DNA from: JAEINY01 sp942490535
Lineage (GTDB): Bacteria; Bacteroidota; Bacteroidia; Bacteroidales; Marinilabiliaceae
DNA length: 64,000 nt
Assembly: GCA_942490535.1 (NCBI GenBank)
Contig: CALNXQ010000005.1
Location: forward strand, 2,108,001 to 2,172,000
Direction of reading: 5' to 3'
In this document: positions 8,929 to 17,669 of the stretch, piece after piece
Layout: the number at the start of each line of letters is the position of its first letter
How positions within the stretch are numbered: the first letter of the stretch is position 1
Notes under the pieces: model-generated
Seen by the model: only the letters and a program-made list of their open reading frames with translations
Databases searched by the model: none
Told to the model about the DNA's origin: nothing
Position numbers and translations under genes: made by a program

Positions 8929-10017
8929 TTATATCATCATTTTAATCGTTTCTCCACCGGTTAGTTGATATTCCTTCATGAGATTAGCGGTCAGACAGCT
9001 ATGAATGGGTAGAATGGCGATCCGATCACCGATCTTTATTTGGCTTATGATGTGATTGTCTGCTTTTATAGTTCCATGTTCCTGGGATACTTTGGAAACA
9101 AAACCTAATACTTCATCGGCGTGCCAGTTTTGGCCATCAAATTTTACTGCAACACCATAATAAGGCTCGCCATTGGAATCCATTATGTAGTCTTTGGAGA
9201 GGTGTACCGCTCCTCCGTGAATAATGATTTCTCCTTTATGTGCATAGCTGGCAACGACCGGGCAAATGAGGCTAACGGCAATGTCTGAACGTTGACAGCT
9301 ACCGAGATTTGCCTGCATTTCATCATAAAACACAAAATTTCCGGGCCTGATTTCATCAAAATCAGAAAGATCATCGCTTATTGCACAGGATGGGGTGTCT
9401 CCATAAGAGAGTTGAATCAATGGAAAATCACCAGCCATGAATGTTTTTAGGGCCAATAACTGTTGGCGGGAGGTGTTCAGGATGTTTATAATGGCTTCTT
9501 CATCAGTCGCCTTGTAAGTATGACCCGCATGACATAGGAAGCCAATTAAAATCAAGTTTTTACATGTTTTAAGAATGCCCATCAGATGCTGCATGGTTGG
9601 GTAATCTTCGGCCTCCACTCCTGTACGGCCATATCCGGTGTCTGTTTTGATATACACACCCACGGGATGGGAGAGGTGTTTTTCGAAGTATTGAATGGTT
9701 TCAGGAGATTCAACCACCAAGTTCAGGTTAATTTTTTCGGCCAGCTTATCAATAGCTGCAACTTCCAGTAGGTTGGCCGGAAAAGCGATGGTAATATCCG
9801 TCCAACCATTTTGGGCAAAGTATTCTGCCATTTTAACAGATGATACTGTACAACAGTGTACATCTTTATCGCGAAACCAATTGGCAACCTCAGCTGATTG
9901 ATGGGTTTTAAAATGGGGGCGAAGCAATGTGTTATTGTGATGAGCTTTATTTACCATGCGCTCAATGTTGGCAAGGCATTTTGTTTTATCCAAAAGTAAT
10001 GTTGGCCGCGTGATCAT
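8929..10017 (-). CDS. D-threonine aldolase / D-serine dehydratase-like PLP enzyme
   Basis: A 362-residue fold-type III PLP enzyme. The N-terminal alanine-racemase-like barrel carries the PLP lysine in RPHFKTHQ (about residue 37). The C-terminal beta domain ends with ILPIHSCLTANLM, the His-x-Cys zinc site typical of the D-threonine aldolase and D-serine dehydratase family. Such enzymes cleave or dehydrate D-hydroxy amino acids; D-threonine aldolase gives glycine and acetaldehyde. Substrate cannot be fixed from sequence. The gene has no co-directional partner; the 60 bp upstream separate it from a divergent GNAT-like gene. glyA, another glycine-linked PLP enzyme, is far away in the window. Confidence 0.85.
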   Translation of the reverse strand: MITRPTLLLDKTKCLANIERMVNKAHHNNTLLRPHFKTHQSAEVANWFRDKDVHCCTVSSVKMAEYFAQNGWTDITIAFPANLLEVAAIDKLAEKINLNLVVESPETIQYFEKHLSHPVGVYIKTDTGYGRTGVEAEDYPTMQHLMGILKTCKNLILIGFLCHAGHTYKATDEEAIINILNTSRQQLLALKTFMAGDFPLIQLSYGDTPSCAISDDLSDFDEIRPGNFVFYDEMQANLGSCQRSDIAVSLICPVVASYAHKGEIIIHGGAVHLSKDYIMDSNGEPYYGVAVKFDGQNWHADEVLGFVSKVSQEHGTIKADNHIISQIKIGDRIAILPIHSCLTANLMKEYQLTGGETIKMMI

Positions 10018-10077
10018 AGCATCAAAATTTTAATGTAAAAATAGGCAATTATGAGTTATTCCTTTTATTTTTAGGGG

Positions 10078-10578
10078 ATGGAAAAGATATGCTGCCTAAG
10101 GAATGTTGTTTTGAAGGGGGTTTATTTTTATTCTGACCTGCGAGGATTAAAAACAAAACCGATCGAAATACAATCGGTTAAATCCATGATTCGGTTTCAG
10201 GATACAGAATATCCGGTGCGCGAATTTCGAATTTTGAATGGTCAAGGCAAGTGTGTCGCCATCTCAAAAGTTATGGCGGGGCGATTTGAGGAAAAGGCTT
10301 ATCAGTATTGTGTGTCTTATGATTTGCATGTGAATGCACTTTATCGGCATCGGCGGTATGGCGAAAAAATGCTGAAACGTCAATTGCAGTTTTGTCAAAA
10401 GGAAGGATTTGAATTTCTTATTGCTGTTATCCGGAAAGAAAATCAGGCGTCCATTTCGCTTTTTTCAAAACTGGGGTTTCAACTATGTAATCATCAGGAA
10501 GGCCCTGCCTGGGGTGCGCAGGAAGCCATGCTATATCCTGAAACCGATATGTATTTGGCCCTTTATGCGCTGAAATAA
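10078..10578 (+). CDS. GNAT-like acetyltransferase
   Basis: A 166-residue protein whose middle and end follow the GNAT plan: beta strand with YQYCVSYDLHVNALYRHRRYG (roughly the acetyl-CoA P-loop region, with R/K-R-R-x-G instead of the strict Q/RxxGxG/A), an alpha helix (EKMLKRQLQFCQKEGF), a strand with FLIAVIRKENQASISLFSKLGF (the classical N-x-x-A-x-x-x-Y/F-x-K-x-G-F motif) and a final strand. The N-terminal 45 residues are less typical. Acceptor substrate is unknown. The ATG lies directly after a GA-rich stretch. It converges on purA with a shared terminator. Confidence 0.65.
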   Translation: MEKICCLRNVVLKGVYFYSDLRGLKTKPIEIQSVKSMIRFQDTEYPVREFRILNGQGKCVAISKVMAGRFEEKAYQYCVSYDLHVNALYRHRRYGEKMLKRQLQFCQKEGFEFLIAVIRKENQASISLFSKLGFQLCNHQEGPAWGAQEAMLYPETDMYLALYALK

Positions 10579-10580
10579 AA

Positions 10581-10606
10581 AAGCCGGATGTTTGGACACC
10601 CGGCTT
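10581..10606. terminator. Bidirectional terminator between the GNAT gene and purA
   Basis: AAGCCGGATG pairs with CACCCGGCTT (one mismatch) across a 6-base loop. A-rich and T-rich flanks allow it to act on both converging genes; it starts 2 bp after the GNAT stop codon. Confidence 0.7.
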
Positions 10607-10630
10607 GTTCTATATTGTTATCTGATGTTA

Positions 10631-11890
10631 TTATCTAACGATCGTTTGGTCTCTGTCAGGACCTACCGAGACAATTGTGATCGGCACCTCCAGTTCTTTC
10701 TCCAAATACGCAATGTAATCTTTGAGCTCCTGAGGGAATTGATCTTCTGACTTAATACCAGTTAAGTCTTGTTTCCATCCGGGAAGTTCAGTATAAATGG
10801 GTTCTACATCATCGGATAATTCAAATGGGAATTCTTCGGTGATTTGACCATTCATTTTATAGGCAGTAGCCACTTTAATGGTTTCGAATCCGCTTAACAC
10901 ATCTCCTTTGGTCATGATTAATTGGGTAACACCATTTAGCATCACGGAGTATTTCAAGGCGACTAAATCCACCCATCCACAACGACGCGGACGACCGGTT
11001 GTGGAACCGAATTCATTACCGGCTTTGCGAATTTCATCTCCTGTCTCATCAAATAGCTCTGTTGGGAAGGGGCCGCTTCCAACGCGCGTGCAATAGGCTT
11101 TGAAAATACCAAATACTTCACCAATTTTGGTTGGGGCGATGCCCATACCGGTACAAGCTCCCGCACAAATAGTATTGGATGAAGTCACAAATGGATACGA
11201 CCCGAAGTCGATGTCCAGCAAAGTCCCTTGTGCGCCTTCGGCTAAGATGCTTTTTCCCTCACGCAGGTATTTGTTAATTTCGTGTTCGCTGTCAATAAGA
11301 ATGCAGCTTTTCAACGTTTCAATACCTTCTTGCAATCCTTTTTCGAACTCCTCAATATTGAACTCGAAATTGTACATCTCAAGCAGTTTGATATGTTTCT
11401 CTTTGAGTGCTTCGTATTTTTCGTCGAAGTTATTCAGGATATCACCCACACGCATGCCGTTTCTACCGGTTTTATCCATGTAAGTGGGGCCAATGCCTTT
11501 TAAAGTAGAACCAATTTTGGTTTTACCTTTTGACGCTTCCGAAGCGGCATCTAAAATGCGATGTGTAGGAAGAATCAAATGGGCTTTTTTAGAAATGTAG
11601 AGGTTGCGGGTGACGTCAAATCCTTTTTCTTTCAACTGATCAATTTCATGCTTGAAAGTAATCGGATCGAGTACTACACCATTGCCTACAATGTTGACTT
11701 TGTTGGTATGAAAAATACCGGACGGGATGTTGTGTAAGACGTGCTTAAAGTTGTCAAACTCTAATGTGTGACCGGCATTCGGACCTCCCTGAAAACGGGT
11801 AATGACGTCGTATTTTGGTGTTAATACATCTACCACCTTACCTTTTCCTTCGTCTCCCCATTGGAGTCCCAATAATACATCAACCTTCAT
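10631..11890 (-). CDS. purA: Adenylosuccinate synthetase
   Basis: A 419-residue enzyme that joins IMP and aspartate using GTP, the first committed step to AMP. The GTP-binding start GLQWGDEGKGK (about residues 8-18) with catalytic Asp and the HTLEFDN segment are intact; GPTYMDKTGRNGMRVGD and STTGRPRRCGWVDLVAL are also diagnostic. Length matches the family (about 420-430). It is third in a co-directional string rel, fur, purA on the minus strand, but a 256-bp gap separates it from fur, so it could have its own promoter. ppGpp is a known direct inhibitor of PurA in several bacteria, which fits the neighbourhood of rel. Confidence 0.97.
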   Translation of the reverse strand: MKVDVLLGLQWGDEGKGKVVDVLTPKYDVITRFQGGPNAGHTLEFDNFKHVLHNIPSGIFHTNKVNIVGNGVVLDPITFKHEIDQLKEKGFDVTRNLYISKKAHLILPTHRILDAASEASKGKTKIGSTLKGIGPTYMDKTGRNGMRVGDILNNFDEKYEALKEKHIKLLEMYNFEFNIEEFEKGLQEGIETLKSCILIDSEHEINKYLREGKSILAEGAQGTLLDIDFGSYPFVTSSNTICAGACTGMGIAPTKIGEVFGIFKAYCTRVGSGPFPTELFDETGDEIRKAGNEFGSTTGRPRRCGWVDLVALKYSVMLNGVTQLIMTKGDVLSGFETIKVATAYKMNGQITEEFPFELSDDVEPIYTELPGWKQDLTGIKSEDQFPQELKDYIAYLEKELEVPITIVSVGPDRDQTIVR

Positions 11891-12146
11891 TTTCTTATGC
11901 TTTAGATTTATGGCTATTGAGCCTTTGTTGGCACTACTTTAGCCGCTCGGTCATGTTTCGCGTAAACACCGGCGGCTTGAAATATGTTTAGTTTACCTGG
12001 TGTTAAACAGATGTGTAAACATTAAAAATCGGACTTTCAGGTTGCCCCAAAATTCCGACATGTAAAAATAGGTATATTCTGCTTAAATGCGTTTGCATTT
12101 ATGGGTTATTTTTGAGCTGCAATCCTTTTTTAACGTTTCTTATTCT

Positions 12147-12623
12147 TTAGCATGATTTATCGTTGCTTGGTTTCTGGCCATTCATGCAAGCCTTGCAAGT
12201 GCCATAAATGTAGAGCGAATGGTGTGACACGTTAAAACTATAAAAAGTAGAGGCATTGTCTAAAACAGCTTGTATTCCCGGGTTACAAAATTCATCTACA
12301 CTTCCGCATTGCGTGCAGATCAGGTGATCATGTTGTTTGGATTCGAAGGCCTTTTCAAACTGCGCGATGTTTTTGCCAAACTGATGTTTGATGACTAATT
12401 TACAATCCAGTAGTAAGTCGATGGTGTTATATAAAGTAGCCCGGCTAACACGGTAGTTTTTATTTTTCATGAAGATGTACAAAGACTCTATGTCAAAGTG
12501 ACCTTCACGACTATATATTTCATCTAAAATAGCGTAGCGTTCAGGCGTTTTGCGATGACCATTTTTCTGAAGATATTCAGTAAACAACTGCTTTACCACG
12601 TCCTTGGTGTTGGCCTTATCCAT
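12147..12623 (-). CDS. fur: Fur-family transcriptional regulator
   Basis: A 158-residue regulator of the Fur/PerR/Zur type. The N-terminal winged helix is recognisable (HRKTPERYAILDEIY; SRATLYNTIDLLLD), and the dimerisation part has a structural zinc site of two CxxC pairs, CTQC and CKAC, about 40 residues apart. The metal and target cannot be assigned: it could sense iron, peroxide or zinc. The start is set at the ATG at 12623; an upstream TTG would add four residues. It follows rel after 79 bp on the same strand, so rel-fur is likely one transcript. This Fur neighbour next to rel and purA is common in the phylum as far as I recall. Confidence 0.9.
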   Translation of the reverse strand: MDKANTKDVVKQLFTEYLQKNGHRKTPERYAILDEIYSREGHFDIESLYIFMKNKNYRVSRATLYNTIDLLLDCKLVIKHQFGKNIAQFEKAFESKQHDHLICTQCGSVDEFCNPGIQAVLDNASTFYSFNVSHHSLYIYGTCKACMNGQKPSNDKSC

Positions 12624-12702
12624 ATATAGTCTCAATTAAAATAGGGCCTAAAAATAAGCAATTTCAGGTAAAAATAAAACAGTTGTTTAGAATAAATATA
12701 AA

Positions 12703-14931
12703 TCAGCTCTTGATTCGTTCGTTGCGAGCTACGTTATGGATGCCTTTTATTTTCATGAGGTTGAAAATTAGGTTGTTTAAATCTTCAATGTTATGAATGT
12801 AGAGGTATATTTCACCTTCAAAAATACCATCGTGGCTTTCTATGTTAATGGACCGCATGTTCACGTTTTGATCATCGGAAATCACCTTGGTAATTTTATT
12901 GACAATGCCAATTTGATCAATGCCGGAGACACTAATATTGGCTAAATAGGAAAGTATCTTGTGCGATTCCCAATTGGCGGAGACGATGCGGTTCCCTTGA
13001 CTAGACATTAATTTAATGGCGATGGGGCATTTCCGGCTATGAAGAATGAGATGATCCTCGTCGTCCAGATATCCTAAAATATCATCACCCGGAATGGGAT
13101 GACAGCATTCTGCAATGGTGTAGTGTTCTTCGTCATTGGAATCTGATAAAAACAAGGCCTTTTGTTTCGAAGTTTTATCGTCACTGTCCGAAGAAGATGG
13201 TTTTGAAGGGGAGGAGATACCCAGTGATAAGCGCCAGTAGCGAATCCATTTGTTGGAGGTTTTAGTGGCTAATATTTTGGGGAGATTATCCAGTTTAACC
13301 GATCCTTTTCCAATTCGAAAATAGAGTTCCTCCTTATCTTCAATGTTATGAAAATTCTGAATTTTCTTCAGGATGCGTGAATTGATGGTGAGCTTTTTTT
13401 CGTGTAATGCTTCCTGAAGTGTTTTTTCACCTTTGTCAATGAGTGTTTTTCGCTCTTTTTTAAACGCTTCTTTGATCCGTGTTTTGGCTTTGGCGGTAGT
13501 TACAAAACCTAACCACTCATATTTGGGTTGTTGTTTTTCAGAGGTAATAATTTCCACCTGATCCCCACTCTTCAGCTCGTAACTAAGCGGAACCAGCTTG
13601 TAATTGACTTTGGCTCCAATGCATTTATACCCTAAGGCCGTGTGTATTTCAAACGCTAAATCCAAGGTGGTAGCACCTTTTGGCATGACCTTAATATCCC
13701 CTTTGGGCGTGAAAATCATCATTTCAGAGGCAAACAAATTCAGCTTGAAATCATCCAGAAATTCCAATGAATCGGAATCGGGATTGGATAATAGATCGTT
13801 GATTCGTTCCAGCCATTTATCCAGTTCAGACTCCTTATCTTGCTGGCCTTTGTATTTCCAGTGAGCAGCAAATCCCCGTTCTGCTATTTCATCCATGCGG
13901 CGGGTTCGGATCTGTATTTCCACCCATTTTCCGTCGGGGCCCATCACCGTGCTGTGCAAGGCTTCGTATCCATTTGCTTTAGGGGTGGATACCCAATCGC
14001 GTAAACGATCCGGTTTGGGTTTATACATGTCGGTAATCATTGAATACATGGCCCAACACTGCGTTTTTTCCTGCAGATTATCTTTGGGTGTGAACACCAC
14101 CCGGATGGCTAATACATCATAGATTTCTTCAAAAGGCAATCCTTTTTTTTGCATCTTACTCCAAATGGAATAGATGGATTTGTGACGCCCCACCACTTCA
14201 AATTCATAGCCTTCCTTTCGTAAGCGTTCTTCAATGGGAGCTTTGAAGTTATTGATGAATTCTTTGTGTTTTTCTTCGCTGGCTTTTACTTTTTCAGTGA
14301 GGTCATTAAAAATTTGCGGATGTTCTGTTTTAAGACTGAGGTCTTCCAATTCGGTTTTGATGCCATAGAGTCCAAGGCGGTGGGCCAACGGCGCATAGAT
14401 GTAAAGGGTTTCTCCGGCAATTTTGTAGCGTTTGTGTTCCGGCATGGAGCCTAATGTGCGCATGTTGTGCAAGCGGTCTGCCAATTTAATCAGGATGACC
14501 CGCACATCTTCCACCATGGTCATTAAAAGCTTTCGGAAGTTTTCGGCCTGTACGGATTGTGATTGATCGAATACACCTTCCAGTTTTGTTAAGCCATCAA
14601 CAATAGAAGCAATTTTTTCGCCGAATATATTTTTCAGATCTTCAACCGTGTAGTCGGTATCTTCCACCACATCGTGGAGCAGTGCTGCAATAACACCTTT
14701 CGTCCCCAATCCAATCTCTTCTGCTGCAATACGTGCCACTTCGAGAGGATGCGAAATATAGAGCTCTCCGGATTTACGTCGCATGCCAACGTGGGCTTCA
14801 TGAGCGAGCTCAAAAGCTTTGGTTACCAGTTTGCGATTTTCATCCGTCTGACAACGTGGGCACTTATCCAGTAGTTCCTCAAATTTTTGTCGAACTTCTT
14901 TTTCTTCCTGTTCACGGTTGGTATTCGTCAT
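12703..14931 (-). CDS. rel: Bifunctional (p)ppGpp synthetase/hydrolase (Rel/SpoT)
   Basis: A 742-residue long RSH enzyme that makes and destroys (p)ppGpp, the starvation alarmone. Order of domains: HD hydrolase (SHPLEVARIAAEE and ALLHDVVEDT, about residues 60-95), nucleotidyltransferase synthetase (GRHKSIYSIWSKM; DVLAIRVVF; about residues 240-380), TGS (FTPKGDIKVMPKGAT, about residues 405-465), a zinc-finger-like CCHPIPGD segment and a C-terminal ACT domain. Both catalytic parts appear intact. A strong Shine-Dalgarno AGGAGG sits 7 nt before the ATG at 14931, which fixes the start. It is the first gene of the rel-fur(-purA) string. Confidence 0.96.
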   Translation of the reverse strand: MTNTNREQEEKEVRQKFEELLDKCPRCQTDENRKLVTKAFELAHEAHVGMRRKSGELYISHPLEVARIAAEEIGLGTKGVIAALLHDVVEDTDYTVEDLKNIFGEKIASIVDGLTKLEGVFDQSQSVQAENFRKLLMTMVEDVRVILIKLADRLHNMRTLGSMPEHKRYKIAGETLYIYAPLAHRLGLYGIKTELEDLSLKTEHPQIFNDLTEKVKASEEKHKEFINNFKAPIEERLRKEGYEFEVVGRHKSIYSIWSKMQKKGLPFEEIYDVLAIRVVFTPKDNLQEKTQCWAMYSMITDMYKPKPDRLRDWVSTPKANGYEALHSTVMGPDGKWVEIQIRTRRMDEIAERGFAAHWKYKGQQDKESELDKWLERINDLLSNPDSDSLEFLDDFKLNLFASEMMIFTPKGDIKVMPKGATTLDLAFEIHTALGYKCIGAKVNYKLVPLSYELKSGDQVEIITSEKQQPKYEWLGFVTTAKAKTRIKEAFKKERKTLIDKGEKTLQEALHEKKLTINSRILKKIQNFHNIEDKEELYFRIGKGSVKLDNLPKILATKTSNKWIRYWRLSLGISSPSKPSSSDSDDKTSKQKALFLSDSNDEEHYTIAECCHPIPGDDILGYLDDEDHLILHSRKCPIAIKLMSSQGNRIVSANWESHKILSYLANISVSGIDQIGIVNKITKVISDDQNVNMRSINIESHDGIFEGEIYLYIHNIEDLNNLIFNLMKIKGIHNVARNERIKS

Positions 14932-14938
14932 TCAACTT

Positions 14939-14984
14939 CCTCCTTAAAGCGAACTAAAGTACTTAATTCCTTGCATTGTTCCAA
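14939..14984 (-). promoter_or_regulatory. Promoter and ribosome-binding site of rel
   Basis: On the minus strand, TTG (14984-14982), a 20-bp spacer and TACTTTAG (14961-14954) give a Bacteroidota-type promoter with one mismatch in the -7 element. AGGAGG follows at 14944-14939. The expected transcript start is near 14948, giving a very short leader. Confidence 0.55.
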
Positions 14985-15109
14985 TGGTGGATTTTGCAAA
15001 GATATTGTACCGTCTTTCATTTATTGAATTGATGCTGTTGCTACAATTAAGCCTTTGATTTGGTGCAATGCAAATTTAGGCCTGATAACTGATTCCCATA
15101 GGTGAAATT

Positions 15110-15140
15110 TAATCCCAATCGAACTTACCGATTGGGATTT
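15110..15140. terminator. Hairpin downstream of the M16/FabK operon
   Basis: AATCCCAATCG pairs perfectly with CGATTGGGATT across a 7-base loop. The T-run lies on the plus-strand side, so for the minus-strand operon ending at 15146 the hairpin is present but the U-run is weak. It may stop read-through from either side. Confidence 0.55.
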
Positions 15141-15145
15141 TTTTA

Positions 15146-16423
15146 TTATTGGCCGGCAATCACAGTTGTAAAATCAGCTGGTTGAAAATAGTGATTGGCC
15201 AGATCCATCAGGCGTTCAGGTGTCATGTTTAAAATCGCATTGAATCGTTTTTGAAAATGAGTTGATGATAAATCCAAATCAATTAAACCCCGATAGTTAT
15301 CAGCTGTAGCGAAGGGCCCATCAAAATTACGGATCATATCTCCGGTCATTTGGCTTTTCACCAGATTTAACTCTTCGGGGCTAATGGGTTCGTTACGTAA
15401 GCGTTCCATCTCATTAAAGATCTCTGTTACGGCGAGCTCTCTGTTATCAGCTTTTACCTCCGTTGAAATGACCATGAAACCACTGTGTTTATAGGGCATT
15501 AGATAGGATGAAATACCATATGTTAAGCCTTTTTCTTCACGGATGTTGGTCATTAATCGGGAACCAAAATAGCCTCCCAGAACCGTGTTTAATATTTGCA
15601 CATCAAAATAGTCGGGATGTACTTTGTTGAATAGTCTTCGTCCTATTTTGATGGCTGATTGAACGGCACCGGCTTTTGGAACAACAATGGTTTGAGGTTT
15701 TATTGCATCGAAATTGGAAAGCTTATCTGAAGGAATATTACTATCGCCCCACTTTTGACCCAAATGCTTATTAAGTAATGCTTTTATGTCATCACCCGGT
15801 TGACCGGCAATCAGAATATGAGCTTGTTCTGGGGTATACACCCGTTTGTGAAAATCGACTAAGTCATTGCGTGTTAATTGCTCAAAATGTTCTTCACCCA
15901 GATAATTGCCATAGGGGTGTTCTTTACTAAATAATTGTTGGGTGAAAGATCGCATGGCGATGGTCTTCACTTTTTCCCCTTCCACCAGAAATTCCTGCTT
16001 CCGTTTACTTAGAAAAGTATCGATTTCATGTTGCGGAAAGACTGGGTTTTTAATGATGTCTTCCAGTATGGCTAATGTCTCAGGAAGATAGTGAGAGAGG
16101 GAAATGAGCGTAAGGACGGAATGGTGATAATTGGTTTGCTGTCCAATATAAGCACCATAGAAGTCAATTTTTTCAGATATTTCTACCGATGTAAGTGTGG
16201 TGGTGCCTTCCGCCATTACGGTATTGGTAGCAGACGCAATTAATGGTTTGCCTGCTTGCACGCTACCCGCCGGAAAAAGGACATCTATTTTGGCCACTTC
16301 TTGCGATCCGGCCTCCATTAAATGCACTTTTATCCCATTATCCAGTTGGAATACTTCAACCGGCAAGAGGTCGAGAGCATCTACTGTTTTAAAAGCGGGA
16401 GGTGTATGTCTGTCGATATTCAT
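15146..16423 (-). CDS. M16 peptidase-like protein, non-catalytic subunit
   Basis: An M16-type protein of about 425 residues. It has the two homologous alpha/beta halves of the family but no HxxEH zinc motif; the equivalent place reads SATNTVMAEGTT. It keeps the R/Y-type segment near the end of the second half (EEKGLTYGISSYL), which in two-subunit M16B proteases is contributed by the inactive partner. The start is placed at the ATG at 16423, 4 bp after the stop of the upstream M16 gene; the frame stays open further upstream, but there it would overlap the partner. It almost certainly forms a heterodimer with the product of the gene before it. Confidence 0.85.
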   Translation of the reverse strand: MNIDRHTPPAFKTVDALDLLPVEVFQLDNGIKVHLMEAGSQEVAKIDVLFPAGSVQAGKPLIASATNTVMAEGTTTLTSVEISEKIDFYGAYIGQQTNYHHSVLTLISLSHYLPETLAILEDIIKNPVFPQHEIDTFLSKRKQEFLVEGEKVKTIAMRSFTQQLFSKEHPYGNYLGEEHFEQLTRNDLVDFHKRVYTPEQAHILIAGQPGDDIKALLNKHLGQKWGDSNIPSDKLSNFDAIKPQTIVVPKAGAVQSAIKIGRRLFNKVHPDYFDVQILNTVLGGYFGSRLMTNIREEKGLTYGISSYLMPYKHSGFMVISTEVKADNRELAVTEIFNEMERLRNEPISPEELNLVKSQMTGDMIRNFDGPFATADNYRGLIDLDLSSTHFQKRFNAILNMTPERLMDLANHYFQPADFTTVIAGQ

Positions 16424-16427
16424 TCGA

Positions 16428-17669
16428 TTATTTTTTTCGGGCATGGTAAAACAAAGTACTGCTGTTCTCTTTTCGAAAGGTGCGCTGAGCTGTTTCCAAT
16501 AGTGTAGCATTGGTGACAGCTTTGTATTTCTCAACCTCCAGGTTAATTTCATCGGCCTGGCCCAGCATTTCAAACTGTGCCAGGTTCATGGCTTTATTAA
16601 GGAAATTGATTTCTGAAAAGACTAAAGTCGATTCAATTTTATTCTTCACTTTCTGCAATTCATAATCCGAAACAGCTGTTTGGCGGATGTGATCCAGTTG
16701 TTCCCAAATGGCTTTTTGCGCGTGCTCCATGCTTACCCCGGGTAAGAGGCGTCCCGTAACAGTCATCAGACCCGGATCGTGATCGCCTGAGATATAGGCA
16801 TTCACTTCGCCAAATAACCGCTGTTCCTTTATCAAAGATTGGTTTAGGCGTGAGGAAGGGCCATTGGACAACACATCCGAGAGGAGATCTGTGGCGTAAA
16901 AGTCGGCATCTTTACGACCGCCTATGTGAAACACCATTTGAATCAAATCAGCCGGAACATCGCGCTCAACACTAAGTTCGCGTGCTTCAGTTTGCACTGG
17001 TTCTACTGGTATAGCCGGATTGGCGATGTTCCGTTTGGGAATATCACCGAACCATTTTTCGGCCTGCAGAAACACGTGATCCGGTTTTACATTTCCGGAT
17101 ACAACCAATATGGCATTGTTAGGCGCATAGTGATGGTAAAAGAAGTTTTTAACATCCTCCAGTGTTGCCTGCTCGATGTGTTTAATTTCTTTTCCAATGG
17201 TTGGCCATTGGTAAGGATGGGCCTTGTAAGCTAAGGGACGCAATAACAAGGGGATGTCTCCGTAGGGTTGATTCAGGTAGCGTTGTTTGAACTCTTCAAT
17301 CACTACTTTGCGTTGAACTTCCAGGCTTTCCTCTGAGAAATCCAGTTCCAGCATGCGGTCTGATTCCAGCCAGAAACCGGTTTCGAGGTTGGCAGCTGGC
17401 ACGGTCAAATAGTAATTAGTCACATCATTGTTGGTCCAGGCATTGTTATCACCGCCAACCAATTGTAGAGGAGCGTCATAGTTGGGGATGTTTTTACTTC
17501 CTCCAAACATGAGGTGCTCAAATAAATGGGCAAAGCCGGTTTTGTCCGGGGTCTCATTTTTTGCGCCCACTTGATAAAGTACATTAACAGCTGCCAGAGG
17601 TGTGCTTTTATCCACATGCACCAATACCCGCAAGCCATTGTCCAGGGTTCTTTTTTCTGAATGAATCAT
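16428..17669 (-). CDS. M16 zinc peptidase, catalytic subunit
   Basis: A 413-residue M16 (pitrilysin/MPP-like) metallopeptidase. The inverted zinc motif HLFEH is seen at about residues 45-49 in GFAHLFEHLMFGGS, with the downstream Glu about 75 residues later in EVQRKVVIEEFKQRY. It lacks a signal peptide, so it probably works in the cytoplasm or periplasm-facing without a Sec leader. It starts directly after the FabK-like gene (stop at 17670, start at 17669) and is followed after 4 bp by its non-catalytic partner, an arrangement known for two-subunit M16B proteases. Likely role is degradation of short peptides. Confidence 0.9.
   Translation of the reverse strand: MIHSEKRTLDNGLRVLVHVDKSTPLAAVNVLYQVGAKNETPDKTGFAHLFEHLMFGGSKNIPNYDAPLQLVGGDNNAWTNNDVTNYYLTVPAANLETGFWLESDRMLELDFSEESLEVQRKVVIEEFKQRYLNQPYGDIPLLLRPLAYKAHPYQWPTIGKEIKHIEQATLEDVKNFFYHHYAPNNAILVVSGNVKPDHVFLQAEKWFGDIPKRNIANPAIPVEPVQTEARELSVERDVPADLIQMVFHIGGRKDADFYATDLLSDVLSNGPSSRLNQSLIKEQRLFGEVNAYISGDHDPGLMTVTGRLLPGVSMEHAQKAIWEQLDHIRQTAVSDYELQKVKNKIESTLVFSEINFLNKAMNLAQFEMLGQADEINLEVEKYKAVTNATLLETAQRTFRKENSSTLFYHARKK

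Noticed and set aside
16424..16573. N-terminal extension of the non-catalytic M16 subunit
   Set aside because: It overlaps the end of the catalytic subunit gene, and its sequence is not M16-like; ATG at 16423 is better.
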